Shown here: positions 45,859 through 55,079 of the stretch, piece after piece
How the letters are laid out: each line of letters opens with the position of its first letter
How positions within the stretch are numbered: position 1 is the first letter of the stretch
Source of the DNA: WHSW01 sp963740055
GTDB taxonomy: Bacteria; Actinomycetota; Thermoleophilia; Solirubrobacterales; 70-9
Direction: 5' to 3'
NCBI GenBank assembly: GCA_963740055.1
Contig: CAVUCL010000005.1
Coordinates: forward strand, 310,001 to 374,000
DNA length: 64,000 nt
Notes under the pieces: model-generated
What the model was told of the DNA's origin: nothing
Seen by the model: the letters and a program-made list of their open reading frames with translations, nothing else
Database searches by the model: none
Program-made: the position numbers and the translations under genes

Positions 45859-46933
45859 GTGATCGCCGTCGCGGCCGGCGCCGGCTGCGGCGGCGCCGAC
45901 GGGGACGGCGCCGACGCGACGCTGACGCGTGTACGTCAGCCTGCCGCTCGCGGGGCGCAGCGGCGGCGACGGCCGCGACGCCGCCGACGGCGCGCGGATG
46001 GCGCTCGCCGACGCCGGCGAGGAGGCCGGCGGGGTGGCGGTCGAGGCGGTCGTCCTCGACGACACCGAGGGCTCCGCCGGCGGAGCGCGCTGGAGCCCGG
46101 CGAAGGCGGCCGCGAACGCCCGCGCGGCGACCCAGGACTCGACCGCGATCGCCTACCTGGGCGACTTCGAATCGGGCGCCACCCGCGCCTCGCTGCCGAT
46201 CACCAACGAGGCGCCGATGCTCCAGGTCTCGCCCGCGAGCGGCGGCCGTCGACCTGGTGGCGCCGTTCCCGGGCTCCGACGAGGTGCCGGAGACGCAGCC
46301 GAGCGGCGAGCGCAGCTTCGGGCGGGTGATCCCGGCGACGACGCGCAGGCGGAGGCGGCCGCCGGTTGGGCACGCGAGCTCGGCTGGCGGCGGATCGCGA
46401 TCGCAGAGGACGGATCGGCCTTCGGCGAGACGCTGGCGCAGGCGTTCACCGACGAGGCGCGCGACCTCGGGCTGGCGGTCGGTCGCGGCGACTCGCGCAC
46501 GACCTACCTCGCCGGAGATCCGGCGGTCCCGCCGGGGGCCGTGATCGGCAGCGACGCCTTCCTGTCGCCGTATGGCGACCGGCCGCGCCTCCGGTCTGCT
46601 GGGCGACCTCCGCCGCGCTCGACCCGTCGCAGCTGCCGACCGCCGGACAGGACTTCGCCCGGCGCTTCGAGGCCGAGTACGGCCGGCGCCTGGCCGCTAC
46701 GCCGCCTATGGCTACGAGGCGATGGCGGTGATCCTCGACTCGATCGAGCGCGCCTCCGACCCGGCCGACCGCGCCGCGGTCATCGACGCGTTCTTCGCCA
46801 CCGCCGAGCGCGACTCGGTGCTCGGCAGCTACTCGATCGACGAGCTCGGCGACACGACCCTCGACCGGATGACCGGCTACGAGCTCGTGGCGCTCGCGCG
46901 CGGGCGGTCGCCGAGCTCGAGCTCGAGCGCTGA
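45859..46933 (+). CDS. branched-chain-amino-acid-type ABC substrate-binding lipoprotein (frame shifts)
   Basis: A lipobox-like VAAGAGCGGAD follows GTG 45859; the start is uncertain because only a very short signal precedes it. Then VYVSLPLAGRSGGDGRDAAD, DGARMALADAGEEAGGVAVE, TAIAYLGDFESGATRASLPI, NEAPMLQVSPAS, the periplasmic-binding fold of LivJ/LivK-like proteins (type I), later YGYEAMAVILDSIERASDPA and DAFFATAERDSVLGSYSIDE. Shifts near 45930, 46245, 46335, 46595, 46695 and 46905. No permease genes follow, so it may be an orphan receptor or sensor. The ligand is unknown. Confidence 0.75.
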
Positions 46934-46939
46934 CCCGGC

Positions 46940-47854
46940 TCAGTCGCGGCGCAGCAGGTCGCGCAGCGCGGGCTCGAGCTCGCCGAAGCGGAACGGTAGC
47001 CGAGGTCGAGCGCCCTTCGCGGGACGACCCGGTAGCTGCCCGTCGATCTGCTCGGCGAGCTCGGTGCCGCGCAGCGCCACCACCGCGAGCTTCGGCGCCG
47101 GCACGAACGCGGGCCGGTGCAGCGCCGAGCCGAGCGCCTTCGAGAACTCGCGGTTGGTGACCGGGTTCGGCGCGGTCGCGTTCAGCGTCCCGGTGACCTC
47201 GCGGTTGTCGAGCGCCCAGAGGATCAGGCCGACCTCGTCGTCGAGGTGGATCCAGGGCATGTACCAGTCGCCGCCGGCGAGCGGTCCGCCGACGCCGAGC
47301 TTGAACGGCGGCAGGAGCTGCTTGAGCAGCCCGCCCTCGGGATCGAGGATCAGGCCGGTGCGAAAGACCACCACCCGCACCCCCGCCTCCTCGGCGCGGC
47401 GCGCCTCGTTCTCCCAGTCGACGACGACCTGCGGCAGGAAGCCCTCCGCGGGCGGGGTCGACTCGTCGACCATCGCCTCGCCGCGGTCGCCGTAGTAGCC
47501 GATCGCGGCCTGGCTGATCAGTGTCGGCGCAGTCGGGGTCGCGCCGAGGATCCCGTCGACGAGGTTCTTGGTCGCGCGCACCCGGCTGTCGCGGATCCGC
47601 TGCTTGGCGGCGTCGGTGAGCCGCTGGTTGATCTCCTCGCCGACCAGGTTGACGACCGCGTCGACCCCGGCGAAGGCGACGTCCGGGGGCCGCTCGTGCA
47701 CGGGATCCCAGGCGTGCCAGGAGACGGTCGGGTTGGTGCGTCGCGCCTTCGCCGGGTCGCGGCTGAGGCCGGCGACCTCGTCGCCGCGGGCGAGCAGCGC
47801 GTCGCAGACAGCCGAGCCGATCAGTCCGCTTGCTCCTGTGACCAGCACTCTCAT
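46940..47854 (-). CDS. TIGR01777-like NAD-dependent epimerase (YfcH/SDR39U1)
   Basis: 304 residues. MRVLVTGASGLIGSAVCDAL is the N-terminal NAD(P) motif; VNLVGEEINQRLTDAAKQRI, SQAAIGYYGDRGEAMVDEST, VVVFRTGLILDPEGGLL and YMPWIHLDDEVGLILWALDN are typical of this extended-SDR group. The reaction is not established for the family. Near 46997-47035 the frame reads QLPGRPAKGARPRLPF, whereas the next frame gives VVPRRALDLGY, the expected sequence: an extra base and a missing base seem to cancel. It marks the right edge of the error-rich patch. Confidence 0.85.
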   Translation of the reverse strand: MRVLVTGASGLIGSAVCDALLARGDEVAGLSRDPAKARRTNPTVSWHAWDPVHERPPDVAFAGVDAVVNLVGEEINQRLTDAAKQRIRDSRVRATKNLVDGILGATPTAPTLISQAAIGYYGDRGEAMVDESTPPAEGFLPQVVVDWENEARRAEEAGVRVVVFRTGLILDPEGGLLKQLLPPFKLGVGGPLAGGDWYMPWIHLDDEVGLILWALDNREVTGTLNATAPNPVTNREFSKALGSALHRPAFVPAPKLAVVALRGTELAEQIDGQLPGRPAKGARPRLPFRFGELEPALRDLLRRD

Positions 47855-47884
47855 GCCGACTCCCCTTACCCCGAGCGGTCCCGC

Positions 47885-49334
<1,450 letters not shown>

Positions 49335-49373
49335 CGCCGGCGCGATTCTACGCACGGGGACCAAGGTCCCTGC

Positions 49374-49414
49374 GTTGGCGCCTTACAGTCGGTATGCGAC
49401 TGCAAAGCGCCAAC
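49374..49414. promoter_or_regulatory. 18-pair hairpin between malic enzyme and polA
   Basis: Left arm 49374-49391 begins GTTGGCGC and ends CAGTCG; loop GTATG; right arm 49397-49414 begins CGACTG and ends GCGCCAAC. Sixteen of eighteen positions pair, with two C-A mismatches. If the malic enzyme starts from the 49422-49431 element, the hairpin is at the 5' end of its mRNA leader. It could be a transcript stabiliser, a regulator-binding dyad or a cis-regulatory RNA. Confidence 0.6.
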
Positions 49415-49421
49415 ACGCCGC

Positions 49422-49431
49422 ACCATAAGAT
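49422..49431. promoter_or_regulatory. symmetric bidirectional -10 element (malic enzyme / polA)
   Basis: ACCATAAGAT holds TAAGAT (plus, 6 bases before polA GTG) and TATGGT (minus, 87 bases before the malic enzyme ATG), sharing TA 49426-49427. Confidence 0.6.
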
Positions 49432-49437
49432 CGAGAC

Positions 49438-52056
49438 GTGGCGAAGAAGGGCCAGAACGGGAGCGGGGAGGAGGTGTTCCTGATCGACGGGAACTCGCTT
49501 GCCTACCGGGCGTTCTTCGCCCTGCCCGAGTCGATCGCGACCGCCGACGGACGGCCGACGAACGCGATCTACGGGTTCGCGTCGATGATGGCGAAGATCC
49601 TCATCGACCACTCGCCGAAGGCGGTGATCGTCGCCTGGGACAAGGGCTGGTCGGGCCGCGAGACCGTCTACGCCGAGTACAAGTCGCAGCGCAAGTCGCG
49701 CCCCGACCTGCTCAAGGAGCAGTGGCCGGCGCTGGCGCCGTTGGCGGAGGGATTCGGGTTCAAGAACGTCTCGGTCGAGGGCTATGAGGCCGACGACGTG
49801 ATCGCCACCCTCGCCCGCCAGGCGACCGACGCCGGGATCCCGGTGATGATCGTCTCCGGCGACCGCGACGTCTACCAGCTTGTCCGCGACGGGGTCAGGG
49901 TGATGACTACCTCGCGCGGGGTCACCGACACCAAGGTCTACGACCACGAGGGGGTGATCGAGCGCTACGGGATCCCGCCCGAGCTGGTCACCGACTTCAT
50001 CGGCCTCAAGGGAGACACCTCCGACAACATCCCCGGCGTTCCCGGGATCGGCGACAAGACCGCCGCCCAGCTGCTGCAGCAATTCGGCTCGCTCGAGCGC
50101 GTGCTCGAGTCGGTCGACGAGATCTCGGGCGCGAAGCGAAAGCAGAACCTGACCGAGCACGCCGACGACGCCCGGGTCTCGAAGCAGCTCGCGACGATGG
50201 TCGAGGACGTCGCGGTCCCGATCAGGATCGGCGAGGAGCTGCGCCAGACCCCCGACCGCTCGAAGCTGCGCGACGCGGCGAACGAGTACGAGCTGCGCGC
50301 CGTCGTCCAGCGCCTCGACGACGAGTGGGACGAGGTCGTCCCGGGCCGCATGGTCGAGGAGACGATCGAGGTCGACGCGCAGGAGGGCCTGCCGACCGAC
50401 CTCGCCGAGGGCCCGATCGCGGTCGCGATCGCCGCCGGGCGCTGGGCGGCCAGCGACGGCGACCGGGTCGTTGCCGGCGACGCTTCCGACCTCGCCGCGC
50501 TCGCCGGCGACTTGCGCCGGCGACCGCTGATCGGCCACGACATCAAGGGCCTCGGCGGGCATGGGCGCGCGAGCCTGCTGGCCGCAGCCCGTCCCGAAGG
50601 TTTGGACCTGGCCCACGACACGATGGTCGCCGCCTACCTGATCGACCCCGCCCGGCGCACCTACGACCTGCACGAGCTCGCCGCCGACGCCGGCCTCGCC
50701 GCCGCGCCCGCGGGCGCCGAGGAGGGCCAGATGTCGCTCGCCGCCGAGGAGGGGGACGTCGCCGGCGACCCGGCGGTCGACGCCCGGCTCGCCGGCGAGC
50801 TCGCCGAGCGCCAGCGCGAGCGCCTGCGCGAGTTCGGAGTCGAGCAGCTCCTGAACGAGGTCGAGATGCCGTTGATCGAGACGCTCGCGCAGATGGAGCG
50901 CGTCGGCCTCAAGCTCGACACCGAGCGGCTCGCAGCGATCGGCGCCGGAATGAACGAGCAGATCGATCAGCTCGAGTCGGAGATCTACGAGCATGCCGGG
51001 CACGAGTTCACGATCGGCTCGCCGCAGCAGCTCGCGACCGTATTCTTCGACGAGCTCGGCCTGACCAAGAAGCGTCGCGGCAAGACCGGTTTCTCGACCG
51101 ACGCCCGGGTCCTCGGCCAGCTGCGCGACGAGCACCCGATCGTCGCCAAGGTCGAGCGCTGGCGCGAGCTCACCAAGCTCAAGAGCACCTACCTCGACGC
51201 GCTGCCCGAGCTCGTCGACGAGGACTCGCGCATTCACACCACCTTCGGCCAGGTGACCGCGGCGACGGGTCGGCTCTCGAGTACGAACCCGAACCTGCAG
51301 AACATCCCGATCCGCTCCGAGGTCGGGCGGCCGGTGCGCGCCTGCTTCGTCGCCGGTCGCGGGCGCCGGCTGCTCTCCTGCGACTACAACCAGGTCGAGC
51401 TGCGGGTGCTCGCCCATGTCGCCGGCGAGGACGTCCTGCGCCAGATCTTCGCCTCGGGCGAGGACGTCCACAGCGCCACAGCGGCGGGGATCATCAAGGC
51501 GAACCCCGATGCGATCACCCCCGCCGAGCGCTCGAAGGCGAAGATGGTCAACTACGGGATCGCCTACGGGCTCTCGGCCTTCGGACTCGCCGACCGGCTC
51601 AACATCGAGCGCGACGAGGCGGCGACGTACATCGATCGCTACTTCGAGCGCTTCCCGGCGGTGAAGCAGTTCATCGACGCGACGATCGCGGACGCCGCCG
51701 AGCGCGGATACGTGCGCACGCTGATGGGCCGGCGGCGAAACATCCCCGAGCTGCGCTCGGGCAACCCGCAGCGGCGCGGGCTCGGCGAGCGGCTTGCCGT
51801 CAACACCGTGATCCAGGGCACCGCCGCCGACATCATCAAAGTCGCGATGGTGCGCTGTCACCGGGCGCTGGCCGAGGCCGGGCTCGAGACCGAGCTCGTG
51901 CTTCAGATCCACGACGAGCTTCTGTTCGAGGGCCCGACCGCGGAGATGGAGGCGGCGGGGGAGATCGCCGAGCGCGAGATGGTCGCGGCGTTCGAGCTCG
52001 ATCCGCCGCTCGCCGTCGACATCGGCGTCGGCGCCGACTGGCTCGCCGCGAAATAG
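49438..52056 (+). CDS. polA: DNA polymerase I
   Basis: 872 residues. The 5' nuclease domain (1-300) has FLIDGNSLAYRAFFALPESI, EGYEADDVIATLARQATDAG, VSGDRDVYQLV and GDTSDNIPGVPGIGDKTAAQ. The middle 3'-5' exonuclease-like domain (about 310-460) lacks the D-x-E motif (GPIAVAIAAGRW instead), so proofreading is probably lost. The polymerase domain has GRLSSTNPNLQNIPIRSEVG, motif A LLSCDYNQVELRVLAHVAGE, motif B RSKAKMVNYGIAYGLSAFGL and motif C LQIHDELLFE. It is complete and clean. GTG start leaderless after TAAGAT. Confidence 0.97.
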   Translation: MAKKGQNGSGEEVFLIDGNSLAYRAFFALPESIATADGRPTNAIYGFASMMAKILIDHSPKAVIVAWDKGWSGRETVYAEYKSQRKSRPDLLKEQWPALAPLAEGFGFKNVSVEGYEADDVIATLARQATDAGIPVMIVSGDRDVYQLVRDGVRVMTTSRGVTDTKVYDHEGVIERYGIPPELVTDFIGLKGDTSDNIPGVPGIGDKTAAQLLQQFGSLERVLESVDEISGAKRKQNLTEHADDARVSKQLATMVEDVAVPIRIGEELRQTPDRSKLRDAANEYELRAVVQRLDDEWDEVVPGRMVEETIEVDAQEGLPTDLAEGPIAVAIAAGRWAASDGDRVVAGDASDLAALAGDLRRRPLIGHDIKGLGGHGRASLLAAARPEGLDLAHDTMVAAYLIDPARRTYDLHELAADAGLAAAPAGAEEGQMSLAAEEGDVAGDPAVDARLAGELAERQRERLREFGVEQLLNEVEMPLIETLAQMERVGLKLDTERLAAIGAGMNEQIDQLESEIYEHAGHEFTIGSPQQLATVFFDELGLTKKRRGKTGFSTDARVLGQLRDEHPIVAKVERWRELTKLKSTYLDALPELVDEDSRIHTTFGQVTAATGRLSSTNPNLQNIPIRSEVGRPVRACFVAGRGRRLLSCDYNQVELRVLAHVAGEDVLRQIFASGEDVHSATAAGIIKANPDAITPAERSKAKMVNYGIAYGLSAFGLADRLNIERDEAATYIDRYFERFPAVKQFIDATIADAAERGYVRTLMGRRRNIPELRSGNPQRRGLGERLAVNTVIQGTAADIIKVAMVRCHRALAEAGLETELVLQIHDELLFEGPTAEMEAAGEIAEREMVAAFELDPPLAVDIGVGADWLAAK

Positions 52057-52182
52057 CTGGACGAACGTCCGATTCCCGCGTCGGCGCGAGCGTGATCATC
52101 GCTGCGCGCGCGTGTTCAAGGACTGAAGGCGCGCCTCGTGTGCGCCGAGAACGAACCGAAAGCTATGAGGAGGGCAGGAACG

Positions 52183-52680
52183 ATGGAGAACGCGCAACCG
52201 ACACTCGCCAACAGGCTCAGCTTCGTGGTCATGCTGCTGCTGCTGGCGGCGTTCTGCTTCAGCGCGGTCAGCGTCGTCAACGCGAACGCCGACGACGGCT
52301 CAGACCAGCTGGTCGCCAAGCGCGACAGCGGCCCCGGTCACGACGGCGACGGCGAGGACGACGACGACAACTCCGGCCCCGGCGGCGGTGACGGCGACGA
52401 CACCAACACCGCGACCGACACGGCCACCGGCACCACCCAGGGCACCGGCGCGAGCAACACGGCCACCAACGACACCGCGACCGGGACCAAGACCGCCGCC
52501 AGCAACACGGCGACCGGCACCACCCAGGGCACCGGCGCGAGCAACACGGCCACCAACGACACCGCGACCGGGACCAAGACCGCCGCCAGCAACACGGCGA
52601 CCGGCACCACCCAGGGCACCGGCGCGAGCAACACCGGCACGAACAACACGTCGACCGGCACCAAGACGCAGGCCGACTGA
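52183..52680 (+). CDS. secreted Thr-rich tandem-repeat protein with acidic DNSGPG segment
   Basis: 165 residues. MENAQPTLANRLSFVVMLLL starts a signal or anchor (hydrophobic to about residue 32, possible cleavage near VNANA-DD). Residues about 45-75 are very acidic with DSGPGHDGDG and DDDDNSGPGGG. The rest is almost three copies of a 29-residue unit built on T-A-T-G-T-T-Q-G-T-G-A-S-N-T, an 87-base tandem repeat, rich in Thr, Ala, Gly and Asn and without hydrophobics, so disordered or O-glycosylated. GAGGAGGG lies about 9 bases before ATG 52183 and a strong terminator follows: a highly expressed single gene. Function unknown. Confidence 0.7.
   Translation: MENAQPTLANRLSFVVMLLLLAAFCFSAVSVVNANADDGSDQLVAKRDSGPGHDGDGEDDDDNSGPGGGDGDDTNTATDTATGTTQGTGASNTATNDTATGTKTAASNTATGTTQGTGASNTATNDTATGTKTAASNTATGTTQGTGASNTGTNNTSTGTKTQAD
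52418..52674 (+). repeat. 87-base tandem repeat (about three copies)
   Basis: The phrase GGCACCACCCAGGGCACC recurs at 52429, 52516 and 52603, an exact 87-base period. The first two copies are nearly identical and the third diverges at its end. The period is a multiple of three and stays in frame. Confidence 0.9.
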
Positions 52681-52694
52681 GTCGAGACGGATCA

Positions 52695-52738
52695 GGCGAG
52701 CGGCGGGCGGGGCTGAGGACGGCCCCGCCCGCCTCGCC
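52695..52738 (+). terminator. strong intrinsic terminator after the repeat-protein gene
   Basis: GGCGGGCGGGGC (52702-52713), eight-base loop, GCCCCGCCCGCC (52722-52733): a perfect twelve-pair stem, extended by GGCGA/TCGCC outside a bulge, then GTCGTTT. It separates the repeat-protein gene from the kinase. Confidence 0.75.
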
Positions 52739-52760
52739 GTCGTTTGAGCGAGGATCCCCG

Positions 52761-53657
52761 ATGACCGCCGTGACCGAGCCCGCAGCCGAGACCCGCTGGC
52801 ACCTGCACGAGGGGGACGAGATCGTCCCCGGCCGCCACGCCCTCGACCGGCTCGGCGGTGGCCATCGCTACGAGGCCTACCTCGCCTTCGACGAACACCT
52901 GCACGCGATCGTGGTCGCGAAGCTGGTCCGCCCGCACCTGGTCGAGGACGAGCACACGCTCGACGGCCTGCGGGCGGAGGTCGAGATGCTCTCGCGCCTC
53001 GACCACCCGGTGATCCTGCGCAGCTTCGATGCTCGCCTCGATGGCCCGCGGCCGCACGTCGTGCTCGAGCACCTGGAGGGCCCGCGGCTCTCGAGCCTCG
53101 TCCGCCGCCACGGCCCGCTTCCGCCCGAGCAGCTGATCCCGCTCGGGCTCCAGCTCTGCTCGGCGCTCCACTACCTCGCCGCCGAGGAGGTCGTCCATCT
53201 CGACGTGAAGCCGGCGAACACGATCATGAGCGGCCCGCCGCGGCTGATCGACCTCAGCGTCGCGATCGCGCTCGACCGCGCGGCGGAGATCGAGCGCCCG
53301 ATCGGGACCGACTCCTACATGGCTCCCGAGCAGTGCGACCCGCGACGGCTCGGCCCGGTCGGCCCGGCGGCGGATGTCTACGGGCTCGGCGCGACCCTCT
53401 ACCGGGCCGCGACCGGCGAGCGACCGTTTCCCGGTGCCGATCCCGACTCCGACGATCCCTCCGCGCGCTGGCCGCAACTGGTCGCCGACCCGGACCCCGA
53501 GCCGCTGCCGGGAGTCCTCACCGGGCCGGTGCTCTCCTGCCTCGAGCGCGATCCGGCGAACCGGCCGCGGGCGGCCGAGCTCGGCGACGCGCTCGAGCCG
53601 ATCCTCGCGGCGCAGCCGAAGCCGCGCCTCGCTGGGCTGAAGCCGCGCTGGAACTGA
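52761..53657 (+). CDS. serine/threonine protein kinase (soluble, DLS variant)
   Basis: 298-residue Hanks-type kinase without a membrane helix. Lys 54 in VVAKLVRP and Glu 73 in RAEVEMLSRL form the ATP salt bridge; HLDVKPANT (146-154) is the catalytic loop with Asp 148, Lys 150 and Asn 153; the metal-binding Asp 164 sits in D-L-S instead of D-F-G; MAPEQ (187-191) and DVYGLGATLYRAATGERPFP follow. The glycine-rich loop is weak (DRLGGGHRYEAYLA). Probably active. Convergent with the tethered sigma gene, 6 bases apart, and downstream of the DNSGPG repeat-protein gene, which suggests a shared signalling role. Confidence 0.9.
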   Translation: MTAVTEPAAETRWHLHEGDEIVPGRHALDRLGGGHRYEAYLAFDEHLHAIVVAKLVRPHLVEDEHTLDGLRAEVEMLSRLDHPVILRSFDARLDGPRPHVVLEHLEGPRLSSLVRRHGPLPPEQLIPLGLQLCSALHYLAAEEVVHLDVKPANTIMSGPPRLIDLSVAIALDRAAEIERPIGTDSYMAPEQCDPRRLGPVGPAADVYGLGATLYRAATGERPFPGADPDSDDPSARWPQLVADPDPEPLPGVLTGPVLSCLERDPANRPRAAELGDALEPILAAQPKPRLAGLKPRWN

Positions 53658-53663
53658 GCTCGC

Positions 53664-54962
53664 TCAGTCGGCCGGCTCGACGAGCTCGTCCGGCTCCGGA
53701 TCCTCGAGCTCGCCGGAGCCCGAGCCCGAGGAGTCCGTCTCGGGATCGTCCGAGCCCGACGAGCCGGAGCCCGAGGACCCCGAGTCGCTGGAGCCTGAGC
53801 CGCTGACCGAGCCGCTCGATCCCGAGCCCGAGGAGGTCGAGCCCGGCCCGGAGTTGTCGGCGTCGGGTTCCGGCGGGTCGTCGTCGCCGGAGCCCGGACC
53901 GGAGTTGTCGGACCCCGGACCGGAGTTGTCGTCGCCGTCCGGATCGTCGTCGCCCGGTCCGCTGCCGGGCCCCGAGCTCGGGCTCGGCCCACTGTCGTCT
54001 CCGCCCTCGCCTCCGTCGCCGTCGTCATCGGAGCCCTCGCGCTCCGATTCACCCTCGTCCTCGCCGCCGCCGGCCCCGGACGAGCCGCCGGCGCCGTCGC
54101 TTCCGCCGCCGGGCTCGCCGGACGCTGCCCGCTCCGCGCCGCCGCCGGACTTCGAGTCGCCGCCGGCCCCGGTCGCGATCGCGGTCTCGGGGGAGTCGCC
54201 GCCGCCGCGCTCGTCGGCCGCGCGCTGGATCGCGACCCCGGAACCGGCGGCGATCGTGCCGACGACCGCGATCACGGTCGCCTTGCTGAGCGCCGAGGCG
54301 CCCCCTGCGGTGCCGGCGATCGCCGCTCCCCCGGCCGCCGCCGTCGCCGCGGCGGCGTCGGGATCGACGTTCGCGAGCAGGCGCACGAGCGGCAGCGGGA
54401 TCAAGAGGCCGACGCCCTCGCGGACCGACGCTCGCGCGCGGAAGATGAGCTGGCGCACGGCGCCCGGGGTCGAGCCGATCGAGGCCGCGATCTGTTCGTG
54501 GGTGTGGCCCTCGAGCGAGCTGCGCACGAGCGCCTCGCGCTGGCCGTCGGGAAGCGCGGCCACGGCGCCCACGACGCGGTCGAGCTCCTCCTTGCTGAGC
54601 ACGATCTCCGCCGGCTGGCGAACCCCGTCGATCTCGTCCGAGAGCGGCTCGTGGATGCGGGTGTCGCGGCGCGCGTTCAGCGCCCGGTTGCGAACGATCG
54701 TGTAGAGCCAAGGCTTCAAGTGAATCTCCCTTGTCGAGGTGCGCAGCGCCTCCCAGGAGCTGAGGAAGCTCTCCTGGACGACGTCCTCGGCTCGCTCGCT
54801 CGGTGCGTAGGCGGCCGCGAACGCAACCAGCCCGGGCCGGTAGCGGCGCACGATCTCCTCGAACGCCGGCTCACGGCCCTCCCGCGAGAGCGAGACGAGG
54901 CGCTCGTCCGACTGGCTGCGCAATACCGCCCGCGCGAGCGGCTGCAATCTCGAACGGCTCAT
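53664..54962 (-). CDS. ECF sigma factor with membrane helix and long acidic tail
   Basis: 432 residues from ATG 54962. Sigma region 2 (about 38-100) has RYRPGLVAFAAAYAPSERAE and DVVQESFLSSW; region 4 (about 135-182) has ALPDGQREALVRSSLEGHTH and EQIAASIGSTPGAVRQLIF. A membrane helix follows at 228-247 (TVIAVVGTIAAGSGVAIQ), then 183 disordered residues outside: acidic Gly/Ser-rich, with NSGPG three times and long S-G-S-G runs, ending DEPEP-type acids. The NSGPG motif also occurs in the secreted protein at 52183. Such a layout tethers the sigma factor to the membrane. GGAGGAG abuts the ATG, rather close, so the start is moderately certain. Confidence 0.85.
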   Translation of the reverse strand: MSRSRLQPLARAVLRSQSDERLVSLSREGREPAFEEIVRRYRPGLVAFAAAYAPSERAEDVVQESFLSSWEALRTSTREIHLKPWLYTIVRNRALNARRDTRIHEPLSDEIDGVRQPAEIVLSKEELDRVVGAVAALPDGQREALVRSSLEGHTHEQIAASIGSTPGAVRQLIFRARASVREGVGLLIPLPLVRLLANVDPDAAAATAAAGGAAIAGTAGGASALSKATVIAVVGTIAAGSGVAIQRAADERGGGDSPETAIATGAGGDSKSGGGAERAASGEPGGGSDGAGGSSGAGGGEDEGESEREGSDDDGDGGEGGDDSGPSPSSGPGSGPGDDDPDGDDNSGPGSDNSGPGSGDDDPPEPDADNSGPGSTSSGSGSSGSVSGSGSSDSGSSGSGSSGSDDPETDSSGSGSGELEDPEPDELVEPAD

Positions 54963-55067
54963 CTCCTCCAGACTGTTTACTCGGCTGTCGTCGGTTGCGC
55001 AAGGTCTCCGAGCCCTGCTGCTTGAACACGCCGGCGCGTCGATGATCACGGTCCGATTGCGGGCAAC

Positions 55068-55073
55068 TACCCT
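55068..55073 (+). promoter_or_regulatory. -10 element of the YdcZ-like gene
   Basis: TACCCT ends 6 bases before ATG 55080. Confidence 0.4.
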
Positions 55074-55079
55074 GCGCCG

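Noticed and set aside
35964..46933. Block of pseudogenes from genome decay
   Set aside because: All catalytic motifs survive between the shifts, and the shifts are nearly all single extra G or C bases within one sharply bounded patch.
49374..49414. Hairpin as an integron attC site
   Set aside because: The ends are GTT...AAC rather than the R-Y-Y-Y-A-A-C ... G-T-T-R-R-R-Y order, and there is no integrase or cassette array.
52418..52674. Tandem repeat as a CRISPR array
   Set aside because: Units are 87 bases, directly abutting, in frame within one gene, with no unique spacers and no cas genes.
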